Source: a bacterium
Lineage (GTDB): Bacteria; Planctomycetota; UBA1135; UBA2386
Direction of reading: 5' to 3'
Assembly (NCBI GenBank): GCA_030432695.1
Contig: JAUILN010000001.1
Coordinates: forward strand, 248,001 to 312,000
DNA: 64,000 nucleotides
The notes below the pieces were generated by a model. That model was not told the origin of the DNA and searched no databases. It saw nothing but the letters and a program-made list of their open reading frames with translations. The position numbers were made by a program, and so were the translations under genes. Shown here piece after piece: positions 37,353 to 45,541 of the stretch (positions are counted from its first letter, which is position 1; every line of letters starts with the position of its first letter).

Positions 37353-37967
37353 ATGACCGAGATCCACCCCCACGACGACGCCGTCGCCATCCGCCGCCCC
37401 AAGACCTCCGCGCCGGTCGGGGACCAGTTCCTGGCCCGTTGGTCGCCGCGCTCGCTGCTGGCGGAGCCGTTGCCGGAGGGGCACGTGCAGGCGCTCCTCG
37501 AGGCGATGCGCTGGTCGCCGTCGTGCTTCAACGAGCAGCCCTGGGAGATCGTCTACGCGACCAGCGAGACCGACCGCGCGCGCATCGCCGAGTGCCTCGC
37601 CGACGCCAACCGGGTGTGGGCCGCCAAGGCGCCGTTCCTGGCGGTGATCGCCGCACGGAAGAGCTTCACCCAGAACGGCAAGCCCAACCGCTGGGCCGGG
37701 TTCGACTGTGGTGCCGCGTGGATGTCGCTGGCGCTGCAGGCCGAGCGCCTCGGCTACCGCGCGCACGGCATGGGCGGCTTCGACGTCGACAAGGCCCACG
37801 AACTGCTGGGCATCCCGCGCGACACCCACGAGCCGATCGCCGCCCTCGCCGTCGGCCTGCAGGGACCGGTCGATGCCTTGCCCGAGAAGCTGCAGGAGCG
37901 CGAGAAGCCGAGCGACCGCCGCGCGCTGGCCGAGTTCGCGTTCGAGGGCCGCCACGCCGGGGGGTGA
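37353..37967 (+). CDS. Nitroreductase-family flavoprotein
   Basis: A 204-residue FMN-dependent oxidoreductase of the nitroreductase fold: FLARWSPRSLLAEPLPEGHVQALLEAMRWSPSCFNEQPWEIVYA (FMN-binding N-terminal region with the typical Arg-Ser and Ser-x-x-Asn), FDCGAAWMSLALQAERLGYRAHGMGGFD and IPRDTHEPIAALAVG. Substrate not predictable. The stop codon (37965-37967) lies inside the stem-loop repeat copy B. Confidence 0.9.
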   Translation: MTEIHPHDDAVAIRRPKTSAPVGDQFLARWSPRSLLAEPLPEGHVQALLEAMRWSPSCFNEQPWEIVYATSETDRARIAECLADANRVWAAKAPFLAVIAARKSFTQNGKPNRWAGFDCGAAWMSLALQAERLGYRAHGMGGFDVDKAHELLGIPRDTHEPIAALAVGLQGPVDALPEKLQEREKPSDRRALAEFAFEGRHAGG

Positions 37968-38000
37968 ACATCTCGACCCGGCCGAAACGTTCATCCCCTC
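37961..38000. repeat. Stem-loop repeat, copy B
   Basis: GGGGTGAACATCTCGACCC (from 37961) and GTTCATCCCC (37989-37998) form imperfect arms with a short loop. It aligns with copy C (GGGTGAACGGTTCGACCCGG...GTTCATCC). It includes the nitroreductase stop codon and lies between two convergent genes, where a bidirectional terminator would be useful. Confidence 0.65.
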
Positions 38001-38027
38001 GCGCGGCGATCGCGTGAGGCCGGCTGC

Positions 38028-39368
38028 TCACTCCGGTTTGCGGAGCCGTCCGCTCGGCAGCCGCAGATACGCGGGGCGCTCGGGGAACAGTGCTTCGACC
38101 GCCGCATCCTCGAGGTCGATGCCGCGGAAGTCGGCATGCTCGAGCGGCAGCTCGGTCCACAGGGCCAGGTCCTCGGCCGTCGGGCCTTTCGAGCGGGAGA
38201 GGTCGATCCGGGTGAGTTTGCGGCACCCGGCCAACGCCGTCGCGAAGTCGCGATCGAGCGGCGCGGGGCAGTCGCCGAGCGTGAAGGAGGCGAGTTCGGG
38301 CAGGCCGGCGACCAGTCGGGTGAGGTCTCCGGAGGACAGCGGCAGGCCCGTGATGTCGAGCTCGGTCAGCGTCTTGCCGAGCGCGACGAGCACTTCGACG
38401 ACGCCGGCGTCGATGTCGTTGGGGCCGGCGAGGTCGAGCGCCTCGATCGGCTTGCCGGCCACCAGCCTCGCGACGGTGTCGGTATCGACGTGGGTCGAGT
38501 GGCCGAGGTCGAGCCTGCGAAGACCCGACAGCGCGGCCAGCGGCGCGTAGTCGCGGGGCTGCATCATCACGTCGTCGTGGATGCCGAGGACGCGCAGGTG
38601 CGGCACGGCGGCGGCCAGCAGCTCGGTGGCCTCGTCGCCGAGCTGCGGCTCCTCGAGGCCGAGCGTGGTCAGGGCGGGAAGCTCACCGAGTTCCGTCCAG
38701 ACGCCTTCCGCGTAGTCGCACCGCATGCCGATCTCCGACAGCAGCGGCAGCGCCTCCAGCTCGGCGAAGAAGCCCGGGTCGATCCTCGCGGCGGTCAGGC
38801 TCAGCGACTCGAGCTTCGCCAGCCTCGCCACGGCGCGGCCTTCGGCAGCGCCGAGAACGGAGCCGGTGAAGGTCAGGTCCAGATCGCGCACCTCGCGGAA
38901 CCGGGCCAGCGAAGTACAGGCCTCGGCGGTCATGTCGAGGACCATCAGCCAGACCGCCGCCGGGTCGGTCGTCTCGAGTACCGCGGGGCTCCGGGCCAGC
39001 ACCGGGCGCTTCGCCGGGGGCTCACGCGGATCCTGCCGCGGGTCTTGCCGCGGATCTTGCTGGGTCTCCTGGTCTCGCTGGGCCTCCTGACGATCCGGCT
39101 CCGTGCCGCGGTCCCGTCCGCGGTCCAGCACCGCGACCGCCACGACGATCGATGCCGCGAGCACCAGCAGGGCCGCGGCCAGGATCCAGTTGCGGCGCGG
39201 GGCCGGGGAGGTCGTGGGGCCGGCTGCGGCGGAGTCTTCCTGCGCGGCGTCGAGGCGGGCGAGGATCGCCTCGCGGTGGCTGGTCGGGCGCGCGCCGCCG
39301 AGTGTCTCGGTGAGCTGGAGATCGAGCGCGCGATCGCGGGCCCGCTGCTGGTCGGTCGACTGGCTCAT
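38028..39368 (-). CDS. Leucine-rich-repeat membrane protein, probable anti-sigma partner
   Basis: 446 residues. The cytoplasmic N-terminus (about 1-60) is followed by one membrane segment (NWILAAALLVLAASIVVAVAV). A charged linker with DPRQ repeats comes next, then a leucine-rich-repeat domain (about 150-440: RLAKLESLSLTAARI, LPALTTLGLEEPQLG, LRRLDLGHST, LTELDITGLPL, KLTRIDLSRS). The start overlaps the stop of the ECF sigma factor gene (ATGA), the usual arrangement for sigma/anti-sigma pairs, though the N-terminus has no obvious zinc HxxxCxxC motif. The LRR domain would lie outside the membrane as a sensor. Role inferred from position and topology. Confidence 0.75.
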   Translation of the reverse strand: MSQSTDQQRARDRALDLQLTETLGGARPTSHREAILARLDAAQEDSAAAGPTTSPAPRRNWILAAALLVLAASIVVAVAVLDRGRDRGTEPDRQEAQRDQETQQDPRQDPRQDPREPPAKRPVLARSPAVLETTDPAAVWLMVLDMTAEACTSLARFREVRDLDLTFTGSVLGAAEGRAVARLAKLESLSLTAARIDPGFFAELEALPLLSEIGMRCDYAEGVWTELGELPALTTLGLEEPQLGDEATELLAAAVPHLRVLGIHDDVMMQPRDYAPLAALSGLRRLDLGHSTHVDTDTVARLVAGKPIEALDLAGPNDIDAGVVEVLVALGKTLTELDITGLPLSSGDLTRLVAGLPELASFTLGDCPAPLDRDFATALAGCRKLTRIDLSRSKGPTAEDLALWTELPLEHADFRGIDLEDAAVEALFPERPAYLRLPSGRLRKPE

Positions 39369-39913
39369 CGTTGCTCCTCCTGCAGACGTCGTTCGATGCA
39401 CGCCCGGAGCCCGGCCCGGAGCCGCTGCAGTCGGGTCTTCACGCCGTTCTCGGTCATCCCACACTCGCCCGCGATCTCGGCGCGCGATGCGCCGTCGCCG
39501 TAGAACCGGCGGACCACCAGGCGGGCCCGCTCGTCGAGTTCCTGGAGGCAGTCCTGCAGCGCGTCCTGCTCGCTGTCCCAGGTGCTCGCCAGGCCGTCCG
39601 GTCCGGCCCACAGCTCCTCGACCGCGCCGCAGAAGCGCTCGGCCTCGCGGCGGTCGGCGCGGCGCGCGTTCAGGAACGCATGGCGGGCGATGCCCCGCAG
39701 CCAGGCGAAGGCCGCGGCCTCGCCGCGATCCTCGAACGGGCTCGACAGCGCGGTCACGAAGCTGTCCTGCAGCAGCTCGTCGGCCGCGGCCGGGTCACAG
39801 CCCAGGTGGCGGAGGTAGCGCCACAGCGCCCGCTCGTGGCGCTTGACGAAGGCCCGGATCGAGGCGCGCGCCGGCGCGGCGGTCGGTGGGGGCTCGGGGT
39901 CCATCAGGTGCAT
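39365..39913 (-). CDS. ECF-type RNA polymerase sigma factor
   Basis: 182 residues. Region 2: LWRYLRHLGCDPAAADELLQDSFVTALSS, then AFAWLRGIARHAFLNARR. Region 4: LDERARLVVRRFYGDGASRAEIAGECGMTENGVKTRLQRLRAGL, with the helix-turn-helix that reads the -35 element. It has an internal alternative ATG at 39904. Its stop overlaps the LRR protein start, so the two are made together. Signal and regulon unknown. Confidence 0.9.
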   Translation of the reverse strand: MHLMDPEPPPTAAPARASIRAFVKRHERALWRYLRHLGCDPAAADELLQDSFVTALSSPFEDRGEAAAFAWLRGIARHAFLNARRADRREAERFCGAVEELWAGPDGLASTWDSEQDALQDCLQELDERARLVVRRFYGDGASRAEIAGECGMTENGVKTRLQRLRAGLRACIERRLQEEQR

Positions 39914-39968
39914 GCCCGAGGAAGGTCCGGGCCGGCCTGGGGGTATTCAGGCTGCCCGCGGAATCCGC

Positions 39969-40610
39969 TCACCGATCTTCGACCTGCGGCTCGACTCCGC
40001 GCCACACGTCGAGGACCGCCACGCAGCGCGCAGCGCTCTCGCGCAGCGTGTTCCACAGCCGGGTCTCGGTGGTGAGCGCGTGCCGCGCGGGCGCTGCGAC
40101 CCCGACGCAGTCGATCCCGTGTTGCCGGCCCAGCCACACCGCGCGCGGCACGTGGAAGTCGTTGGTGACGACCGTCGCCGCGTCGATCCCGAAGGCCTCC
40201 GCGGCGCGCGCCATGCTGTCGAGGGTCCGGTAGCCGTGCGGATCGACCACGATCTGCCGCTGCGGGACGCCGAGGTCGACCAGGAACGCGGCCATCGGAC
40301 CGACCTCGTCGTACTCCCGGGCCTCGTCCCGGTCGCCGCTGACCAGGATCCGCTCGACCTTGCCCAGCTCGTAGAGCCTTGCTGCGGCGCGCAGCCGGTC
40401 CTCCAGGATCGGGCTCGGGATGCCGCCGCGGTAGACGCTGGCGCCGAGCACGATCGCGACCGGTCGGAACGGTGCGTCGTCGGGAGCCGAGATCCGCGAC
40501 GAGGTGCTGGCGAGGATCCACAGGTTGGGGCCGCCCAGCAGGAGTGCCGAGGTGAGCACCAGCCCGAGCAGCAGCCGGCGCAGTCGTCGGGTCCTCGGTC
40601 GCGGCGGCAT
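39969..40610 (-). CDS. SanA/YdcF-like (DUF218) membrane protein
   Basis: 213 residues: basic N-terminus, one membrane segment (LLLGLVLTSALLLGGPNLWIL), then a periplasmic DUF218 domain: VAIVLGASVYRGGIPSPILEDRLRAAARLY, ILVSGDR, DPHGYRTLDSMARA and VTNDFHVPRAVWLG. SanA of E. coli affects envelope barrier function and vancomycin sensitivity at high temperature; other DUF218 proteins act on envelope precursors. ATG at 40610, with TACCTT ending 8 nt upstream. Confidence 0.85.
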   Translation of the reverse strand: MPPRPRTRRLRRLLLGLVLTSALLLGGPNLWILASTSSRISAPDDAPFRPVAIVLGASVYRGGIPSPILEDRLRAAARLYELGKVERILVSGDRDEAREYDEVGPMAAFLVDLGVPQRQIVVDPHGYRTLDSMARAAEAFGIDAATVVTNDFHVPRAVWLGRQHGIDCVGVAAPARHALTTETRLWNTLRESAARCVAVLDVWRGVEPQVEDR

Positions 40611-40618
40611 CGGAGCAG

Positions 40619-40624
40619 AAGGTA
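40619..40624 (-). promoter_or_regulatory. -10-like box TACCTT, 8 nt before the SanA-like start
   Basis: Minus strand reads GCGCTACCTTCTGCTCCG followed by the ATG at 40610. The region is the 65-nt divergent spacer shared with cutC. Confidence 0.4.
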
Positions 40625-40675
40625 GCGCATCGATCGGCGCGTGCCCGCGGCGGATCGGCCGGCGATGATCCCGCG

Positions 40676-41395
40676 ATGACCGATCCGCTGTGCGAAGTCT
40701 GCATCGAGTCCCTCGACGGTGCCCTGGCGGCGCGCGACGGCGGTGGTGACCGGATCGAGCTGTGCCAGGCCCTGGCGCTCGGTGGGCTCACGCCTTCGGC
40801 CGGCCTCGTCGACGCGGTCCGCGCCGCGGTCGACCTGCCGGTCTTCGCGATGGTGAGACCGCGGGCCGGCGACTTCGTGGTCGACGACAGCGAATTGCGG
40901 GTCGTGCTGAGGGAGGTCCGGCGGCTGCGTGCCCAGGGCGTCGACGGTCTGGTGTTCGGCGCCGTGACGCCGACCGGCCGCATCGATGCCGCGGTCCTCG
41001 AGCGGGTGGTCGCCGCCGCCGGGCCGTTGCCGGTGACCTTCCACCGTGCCTTCGACCTGCTGGAGGATCCGCTCACGGCGCTCGACGAGCTGGTGCGCCT
41101 CGGCGTCCGGCGGGTGCTGACTTCCGGCGGTGCGGCGAGCGCCTGGGACGGCCGCGCGCGGATCGCGGAACTGGTCGGCCGGGCTCCGGCGGGCCTGACC
41201 ATCCTGGCCGGTGCGGGGGTCGGCCCGGACAATGTCGCCGAGCTGATCCGCGCTACCGGCGTCGCCGAGGTGCACTTCTCGGCGTCGCGTCAGGAGCCGC
41301 CGCGGATGCGGGTCGCGAGCCCGCTCTGGAACGACTCGCGGCACGTGACCTGCGTCGAGCGGGTCGCGGAGACGGTGCGTGCGGCGCGTTCGTGA
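40676..41395 (+). CDS. cutC: CutC-family TIM-barrel protein
   Basis: 239 residues of the CutC fold: CEVCIESLDGALAARDGGGDRIELCQALALGGLTPS at the N-terminus, then VFAMVRPRAGDFVVDDSE, GVDGLVFGAVTPTGRID, VTFHRAFDLLEDP, VRRVLTSGGAASAWDG and VHFSASR. Named for copper homeostasis in E. coli, but the role is disputed and metal binding is not certain. The start at 40676 is close to the divergent SanA-like gene. Confidence 0.93.
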   Translation: MTDPLCEVCIESLDGALAARDGGGDRIELCQALALGGLTPSAGLVDAVRAAVDLPVFAMVRPRAGDFVVDDSELRVVLREVRRLRAQGVDGLVFGAVTPTGRIDAAVLERVVAAAGPLPVTFHRAFDLLEDPLTALDELVRLGVRRVLTSGGAASAWDGRARIAELVGRAPAGLTILAGAGVGPDNVAELIRATGVAEVHFSASRQEPPRMRVASPLWNDSRHVTCVERVAETVRAARS

Positions 41396-41407
41396 GCAGG
41401 GCGTCCG

Positions 41408-42781
41408 TCACAGCGCGCCGATGCGCGCCGCTGCCGCGTTCGACAGCGACAGGCCGGTCGGCGTCGGCAGGGTGTCGAACTGGACGACCTGCTGGTAGAA
41501 GCGCTGGCCGACCAGGCCAGCCACCGGCGGGATCGGCAAGGCGAATTCGGCGTGGCCGTTCTGCGGAGTGAGCGACGCGGTGACGTCGAGGCCTACCAGC
41601 AGGGTGCAGCCGGGGAAGCCGAGGTTGCCGAGGTCGAGTGGCAGCGCGACGTTGCCCCAGGTGGCGTGGGAGGCACCGAAGGCGAGCAGTGCCGGTCCGG
41701 CGCCCAGCCCGCGCACCTCGACCGCGAAGACCTCACCGACGTAGGGGCGCAGCCCTTCGAAGGCGTCGAGCGTCGGCGCACCGGCCGGGCCGGCGCAACC
41801 CTGGCCGAAACGCTGGTACGAGCCCGGCTGGTCGGGGCCGTACTCCCAGGTGTCGTTCGAGCCGCCGAACAGTGCGACCACCCCGCGGTCGGGGTCGTAG
41901 GCCATGCCGTGGCCGTCGCGCGACGACGGGCTCGACACGGTGAGCCGCTGCGTCCAATCGGTGCCGTCCCATTCCCAGGTGTCGTTGACGGTGGCAGTGT
42001 TGACGATGCCGCCGAACAGGACCGTGCGGCCGCGGCCGGCGTCGTAGGCCATCGCGTGTTCGCTCCGCCCCGGCGGACGGGTCGCCGGCATGGGTTCGGT
42101 CCAGTCGGTGCCGTCCCACTCCCAGGTGTCGTCGAGGTTGGGCGTGCCGCCGAACATCACCACGCGCGAGCGGAGCCGATCCCAGACCAGCGCCGAGCGG
42201 CTGCGGCCCGGGGGAACGTGGGCGGGTTGGGCGAGGGTCCAGTCGGTGCCGTCGTAGAGCCAGGTCTCGGGCAACGCCGCGTCGCCGGAGAACAGCACGA
42301 CCTCACCGCGCACGGTGTCGTAGGTCATCGAATGCCCGCTCTGCACCGGCGGGCTGTGGATGGTCGTCACCTGGTGCCAGTTGTTGCCATCCCATTCCCA
42401 CGTGTCGTTCATCGACACCCCGGATTGGCGGCCGCCGAACATCACCATCCGCTCGCGGGCCTCGTCGTAGGCCATCGCCATGAAGGCGCGGGGCGGCGGC
42501 ACGGTCGCCGGGGTGAGCAGCGACCAGTGGCGGCCGTCGTACTCCCAGGTCTCCGAGCCGGTCGGGTAGGTCGAGCCGGCCGCGGCGCCCGCACCGCCGA
42601 ACATCAGCACCACGTGTTCGGGAGCCTCGTAGGCGAAGGGTGCACCGACCCGACGCGGCGGACTGGCGGCGGCGTTGATCTGGATCCAGTCGGTGCCCGA
42701 CTGGGCGCAGGGCGTCGAGGCGAGCGTGGCGGCGACCAGGAGTAGAGTGGTAGCGCGGAGAGCGAGCGAGCGGGTGAGCAT
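41408..42781 (-). CDS. Exported Kelch-repeat protein with shared C-terminal domain
   Basis: 457 residues. Signal peptide (LALRATTLLLVAATLASTPCAQ). At least six Kelch-type units with the pattern VMFGGxxxxxxxNDTWEWDGxxW: HVVLMFGGAGAAAG, RMVMFGGRQSGVSMNDTWEWDG, RVVMFGGTPNLDDTWEWDG, RTVLFGGIVNTATVNDTWEWDG and GVVALFGGSNDTWEYG. A linker with CAGPAGAP leads into the C-terminal domain (about 335-457: YVGEVFAVEVRGLGAGPALLAFG ... GLSLSNAAAARIGAL). This domain type recurs on the other exported proteins here. The start at 42781 gives a proper signal peptide. Confidence 0.85.
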   Translation of the reverse strand: MLTRSLALRATTLLLVAATLASTPCAQSGTDWIQINAAASPPRRVGAPFAYEAPEHVVLMFGGAGAAAGSTYPTGSETWEYDGRHWSLLTPATVPPPRAFMAMAYDEARERMVMFGGRQSGVSMNDTWEWDGNNWHQVTTIHSPPVQSGHSMTYDTVRGEVVLFSGDAALPETWLYDGTDWTLAQPAHVPPGRSRSALVWDRLRSRVVMFGGTPNLDDTWEWDGTDWTEPMPATRPPGRSEHAMAYDAGRGRTVLFGGIVNTATVNDTWEWDGTDWTQRLTVSSPSSRDGHGMAYDPDRGVVALFGGSNDTWEYGPDQPGSYQRFGQGCAGPAGAPTLDAFEGLRPYVGEVFAVEVRGLGAGPALLAFGASHATWGNVALPLDLGNLGFPGCTLLVGLDVTASLTPQNGHAEFALPIPPVAGLVGQRFYQQVVQFDTLPTPTGLSLSNAAAARIGAL

Positions 42782-42976
42782 GCGGGAAGCCTGAACGGGG
42801 GAGATCAGGGGCAGGCCGATCCGTTGGCCGCTTCGCATCACGGCGATGCACGGATCGCGGCGCTGGACCTTCCCGGTTGGCCGGAGTCGGCGCAATCCCC
42901 GCGAGCTTCCACCGCATGATCGATCGTCTTGCCCGCCACCGCATGCCGGCGAAGGGGACCGACGGAGCCCTTTCCG

Positions 42977-44551
42977 TCACCTCGCGTAGTCGATCACCAC
43001 CGCATCCCGCGTGAACACGCCGGTCGACGACTTCAGCACCTTCAGGCAGTGTTCGACCACGCCGTCGCGCTCGCGCAGGAACAGGTGCAGCACGTGGTCG
43101 AACTGCACCATGTAGCGGGCGGGGTCGAACTTCGCGGTGCCCGCGGCGCAGCCGGGTGGGATCAGGTCGATGAACAGCGGCGTCACCTTGCGGTAGCGCA
43201 GCATGTCGATCAGCGCGGGGATCATGAACTTCTGGCCGGCGAGCAGCGGGAAGCGGTCCTCGAGCCGGTAGATGTTGTCGAACACCATCCGGCTGACCTC
43301 GGGTTCGCCGTCGGTGCCGACGAAGCGCATCAGGTCCCAGGTGAACTTGCCCGCGCTGATGAACTCGGGGTGCAGGTAGAGCGTGCGCAGCTCGGGGCGG
43401 AAGCGGCGCTCGGCGTCGAGGACGTGTTCTCGCAGCGCCAGCTCGCGCCAGGCGATCCGCTGCAGGGCGTCGCGGTCCTCCTTGGTGGAGACCAGCAGCG
43501 AGTGTTCACCCCGCGCGCAGGCCGCGGCGAGGAACCGCATGCCGAGGTAGGTGTAGCGGGTGCCCGGCTCGGCGAGCAGCGCGATCGACGAGCCCGAAGT
43601 GGGGCCGGTGGCGTCGAGGAAACCCTCCAGCAGCGCCGGGTGACCGACGTCCAGGACCTCGTAGCCGCGCGGCGGGATCTCACCGCCGTGGTTGTCGCGC
43701 GCGATCGACAGCTGGGCCGCGACCGACGGGTAGATGTGCACGCCCGGGCCCCGCTCGTTGCGGGCCCCGAGGTAGGTGTCGCGGATCACGCCGCGCCCGG
43801 CGATCGAGAAGTGGTGGGGACCGCGGTAGTAGTACTGGTGCCGTGCCTTGGTGATCTCGAGGGTGCGGGCCTTGAACTGGCCGCCCTGGTTCTGGAACGA
43901 CAGCTCCATCAGGATGTCGGTCGAGAACTCCTCGGCGCTGGGCATCTTCAGGTCGCGGGCGTCGGTGGTCTCCTGGACGAACACGCCGTGGACCCCGAGG
44001 CGCATCAGCTTGCGGCGGGTCGCCAGCAGCGCGCGGCGCTTGCCGAAGTAGTCGAGGTCGGTGAGCAGGAGGCCGACGTTGTCGACGCAGACCATGCCGA
44101 CCGGGCCGGCCACGCCGTGGTTCTCGACCTCGGCGAGGATCCAGTCGATGTCCACCGAGCCGCCGCCGCCGTCGTCGGCGAGCGACGCGGGCGTCGCCTG
44201 GGTCAGCACCAGCCGGGACGTGCCGTGCGCCGTGCGGGCCTCGAGCACCAGCTTGTGGGCGACCTCCTCGGGCAGCAGCCGGACCTCGGCGTCGGTGCCG
44301 TAATAGCCGAAGTCGAAGGCCAGCTTGCGATACAGGCTGCGTGGCGTGTGCTCGACCGAGTAGTAGAGGCAGGTGCTGCCGTCCGGTGCGTCGAGCCAGT
44401 GGCGGCCGACCATCTCCAGGCCGAGCACGGTCTTGCCCGAGCCGGCGCCGCCGGTGAGGAACATGAACGCGGCGCCGCCTTCGGGATAGCGGACGCCGCC
44501 GGCGAGGATGGCATCGAGGCCGTCGATGCGGGTGCGGAGGACGTCGAACAT
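42977..44551 (-). CDS. KaiC/RadA-like ATPase with two tandem domains, second one degenerate
   Basis: 524 residues in two RecA-fold halves. Half 1: TRIDGLDAILAGGVRYPEGGAAFMFLTGGAGSGKTVLGLEM (Walker A GGAGSGKT near 34-41), Walker B-like VGMVCVDNVGLLL, and VFVQETTDARDLKMPSAEEFSTDILMEL, as in KaiC-type proteins. Half 2 (about 290-524) keeps the order (HPALLEGFLDATGP, ARGEHSLLVSTKEDRDAL, MVFDNIYRL), but its P-loop position reads LAEPGTRYTYLG, with no Lys. So ATP binding there is unlikely. No circadian KaiA/KaiB genes are nearby. Probably a signalling or phosphotransfer ATPase; partner unknown. Confidence 0.75.
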   Translation of the reverse strand: MFDVLRTRIDGLDAILAGGVRYPEGGAAFMFLTGGAGSGKTVLGLEMVGRHWLDAPDGSTCLYYSVEHTPRSLYRKLAFDFGYYGTDAEVRLLPEEVAHKLVLEARTAHGTSRLVLTQATPASLADDGGGGSVDIDWILAEVENHGVAGPVGMVCVDNVGLLLTDLDYFGKRRALLATRRKLMRLGVHGVFVQETTDARDLKMPSAEEFSTDILMELSFQNQGGQFKARTLEITKARHQYYYRGPHHFSIAGRGVIRDTYLGARNERGPGVHIYPSVAAQLSIARDNHGGEIPPRGYEVLDVGHPALLEGFLDATGPTSGSSIALLAEPGTRYTYLGMRFLAAACARGEHSLLVSTKEDRDALQRIAWRELALREHVLDAERRFRPELRTLYLHPEFISAGKFTWDLMRFVGTDGEPEVSRMVFDNIYRLEDRFPLLAGQKFMIPALIDMLRYRKVTPLFIDLIPPGCAAGTAKFDPARYMVQFDHVLHLFLRERDGVVEHCLKVLKSSTGVFTRDAVVIDYAR

Positions 44552-44655
44552 GGGGGCGGACCGGTCGGTCCGTGCGCACCATCATCGGTCCCTGACCGGC
44601 ACCGTGCCACGCTTCTCGGTTTGACTCGGCCGGGCCGGAACAGCACGCTGCTCGG

Positions 44656-45297
44656 GTGATTCCCGAGGTCGCCGACTTCTGCCGTCTCCTGCTGTTCCGT
44701 CATCCGCAGCTCGCCCCCGAAGACGACGGGCGGGCCATCGGCGCCGGTCCCGCCCAACTCGGCCGCCGGGGCCAGCAGGCGATCCTGGGCTGGTACGAGC
44801 TGCTCGAGGACTGCCAGGTCGACGCGGTGTGGAGTGGCTCGCAGCCACAGTGCGCCGACGCGGCCGCCGCGGTCGCCGCGGTCAAGGGCTTGGAGGCCCA
44901 GGTCGACGACCGGCTGCTCGACCAGCAGCTCGGCGAGTGGCAGGGGCGGGCGTGGGACGAGCTGGCGCACCAGGATCCCGACCGGGTCCGCGAGTTCTTC
45001 CAGGCCTTCGGCGAGGTCGAGGCGCCGGGCGGCGAGAGCCTCGGGGTGGCGGTCGAGCGGTTCCTCGACTGGTGGAGCGAGCAGCGTACGGACGGCGTCG
45101 GCAAGACCCTCTGCGTGGTGGCCAGCGGCGGCCTGGTCTCCGGCTTCGCCGCCGCGATGCTCGGCACGCGGCTCGAGCGTGCGGTGTGCCTGCAACTCCC
45201 GCCGGCGGGGCTCGGCGTGGTCGACGTGTTCGGCAACGGCGCGCGGATCAGCGCGTGGAACGTCGGGGCGAAGTTGCCGGGGACTGGCGATCGCTGA
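44656..45297 (+). CDS. Histidine-phosphatase-superfamily protein lacking the second catalytic His
   Basis: 213 residues from a GTG. N-terminal LLLFRHPQLAPEDDG holds the RH(G/P) nucleophile motif. Then AQLGRRGQQAILGWYELL, VDAVWSGSQPQCADAAAAV, LLDQQLGEWQGRAWDEL and GGESLGVAVERFLDWW follow the phosphoglycerate-mutase order. In canonical enzymes a second His lies in VxSHGG; here it is VVASGGLVSG. A divergent subfamily with (T/A)SGG is known, so this may be a natural variant with altered or lost activity. It is divergent from the KaiC-like gene (104-nt spacer). Confidence 0.8.
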   Translation: MIPEVADFCRLLLFRHPQLAPEDDGRAIGAGPAQLGRRGQQAILGWYELLEDCQVDAVWSGSQPQCADAAAAVAAVKGLEAQVDDRLLDQQLGEWQGRAWDELAHQDPDRVREFFQAFGEVEAPGGESLGVAVERFLDWWSEQRTDGVGKTLCVVASGGLVSGFAAAMLGTRLERAVCLQLPPAGLGVVDVFGNGARISAWNVGAKLPGTGDR

Positions 45298-45541
45298 TTG
45301 CCGATCTCGACCGGCCTCGCCGCCGCGGTCGAGGTGGCTACGACGCCGCGACGCTGGCTCTGTGCTTACCGCTCCATTGAGCCGAGACGCACAGGTCTCG
45401 CCGGGGGTGTCGGAAGCGAAGGGGCGTCTGGTCCGAGGGGCGGGCGTCCGATGGCCCTGAAGCTGGGCCGAGGGCCTGTCACCCGTGGGGCGAGCGGTAG
45501 GGGGTATTGACCGCGGCCGGCGAATCTCTAAGAGACCGCGC

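Noticed and set aside
39028..39065. Short direct repeats (ccgcggatctt-like units) as a CRISPR fragment
   Set aside because: Units are about 12 bp without spacers and encode in-frame DPRQ repeats of the LRR protein linker.
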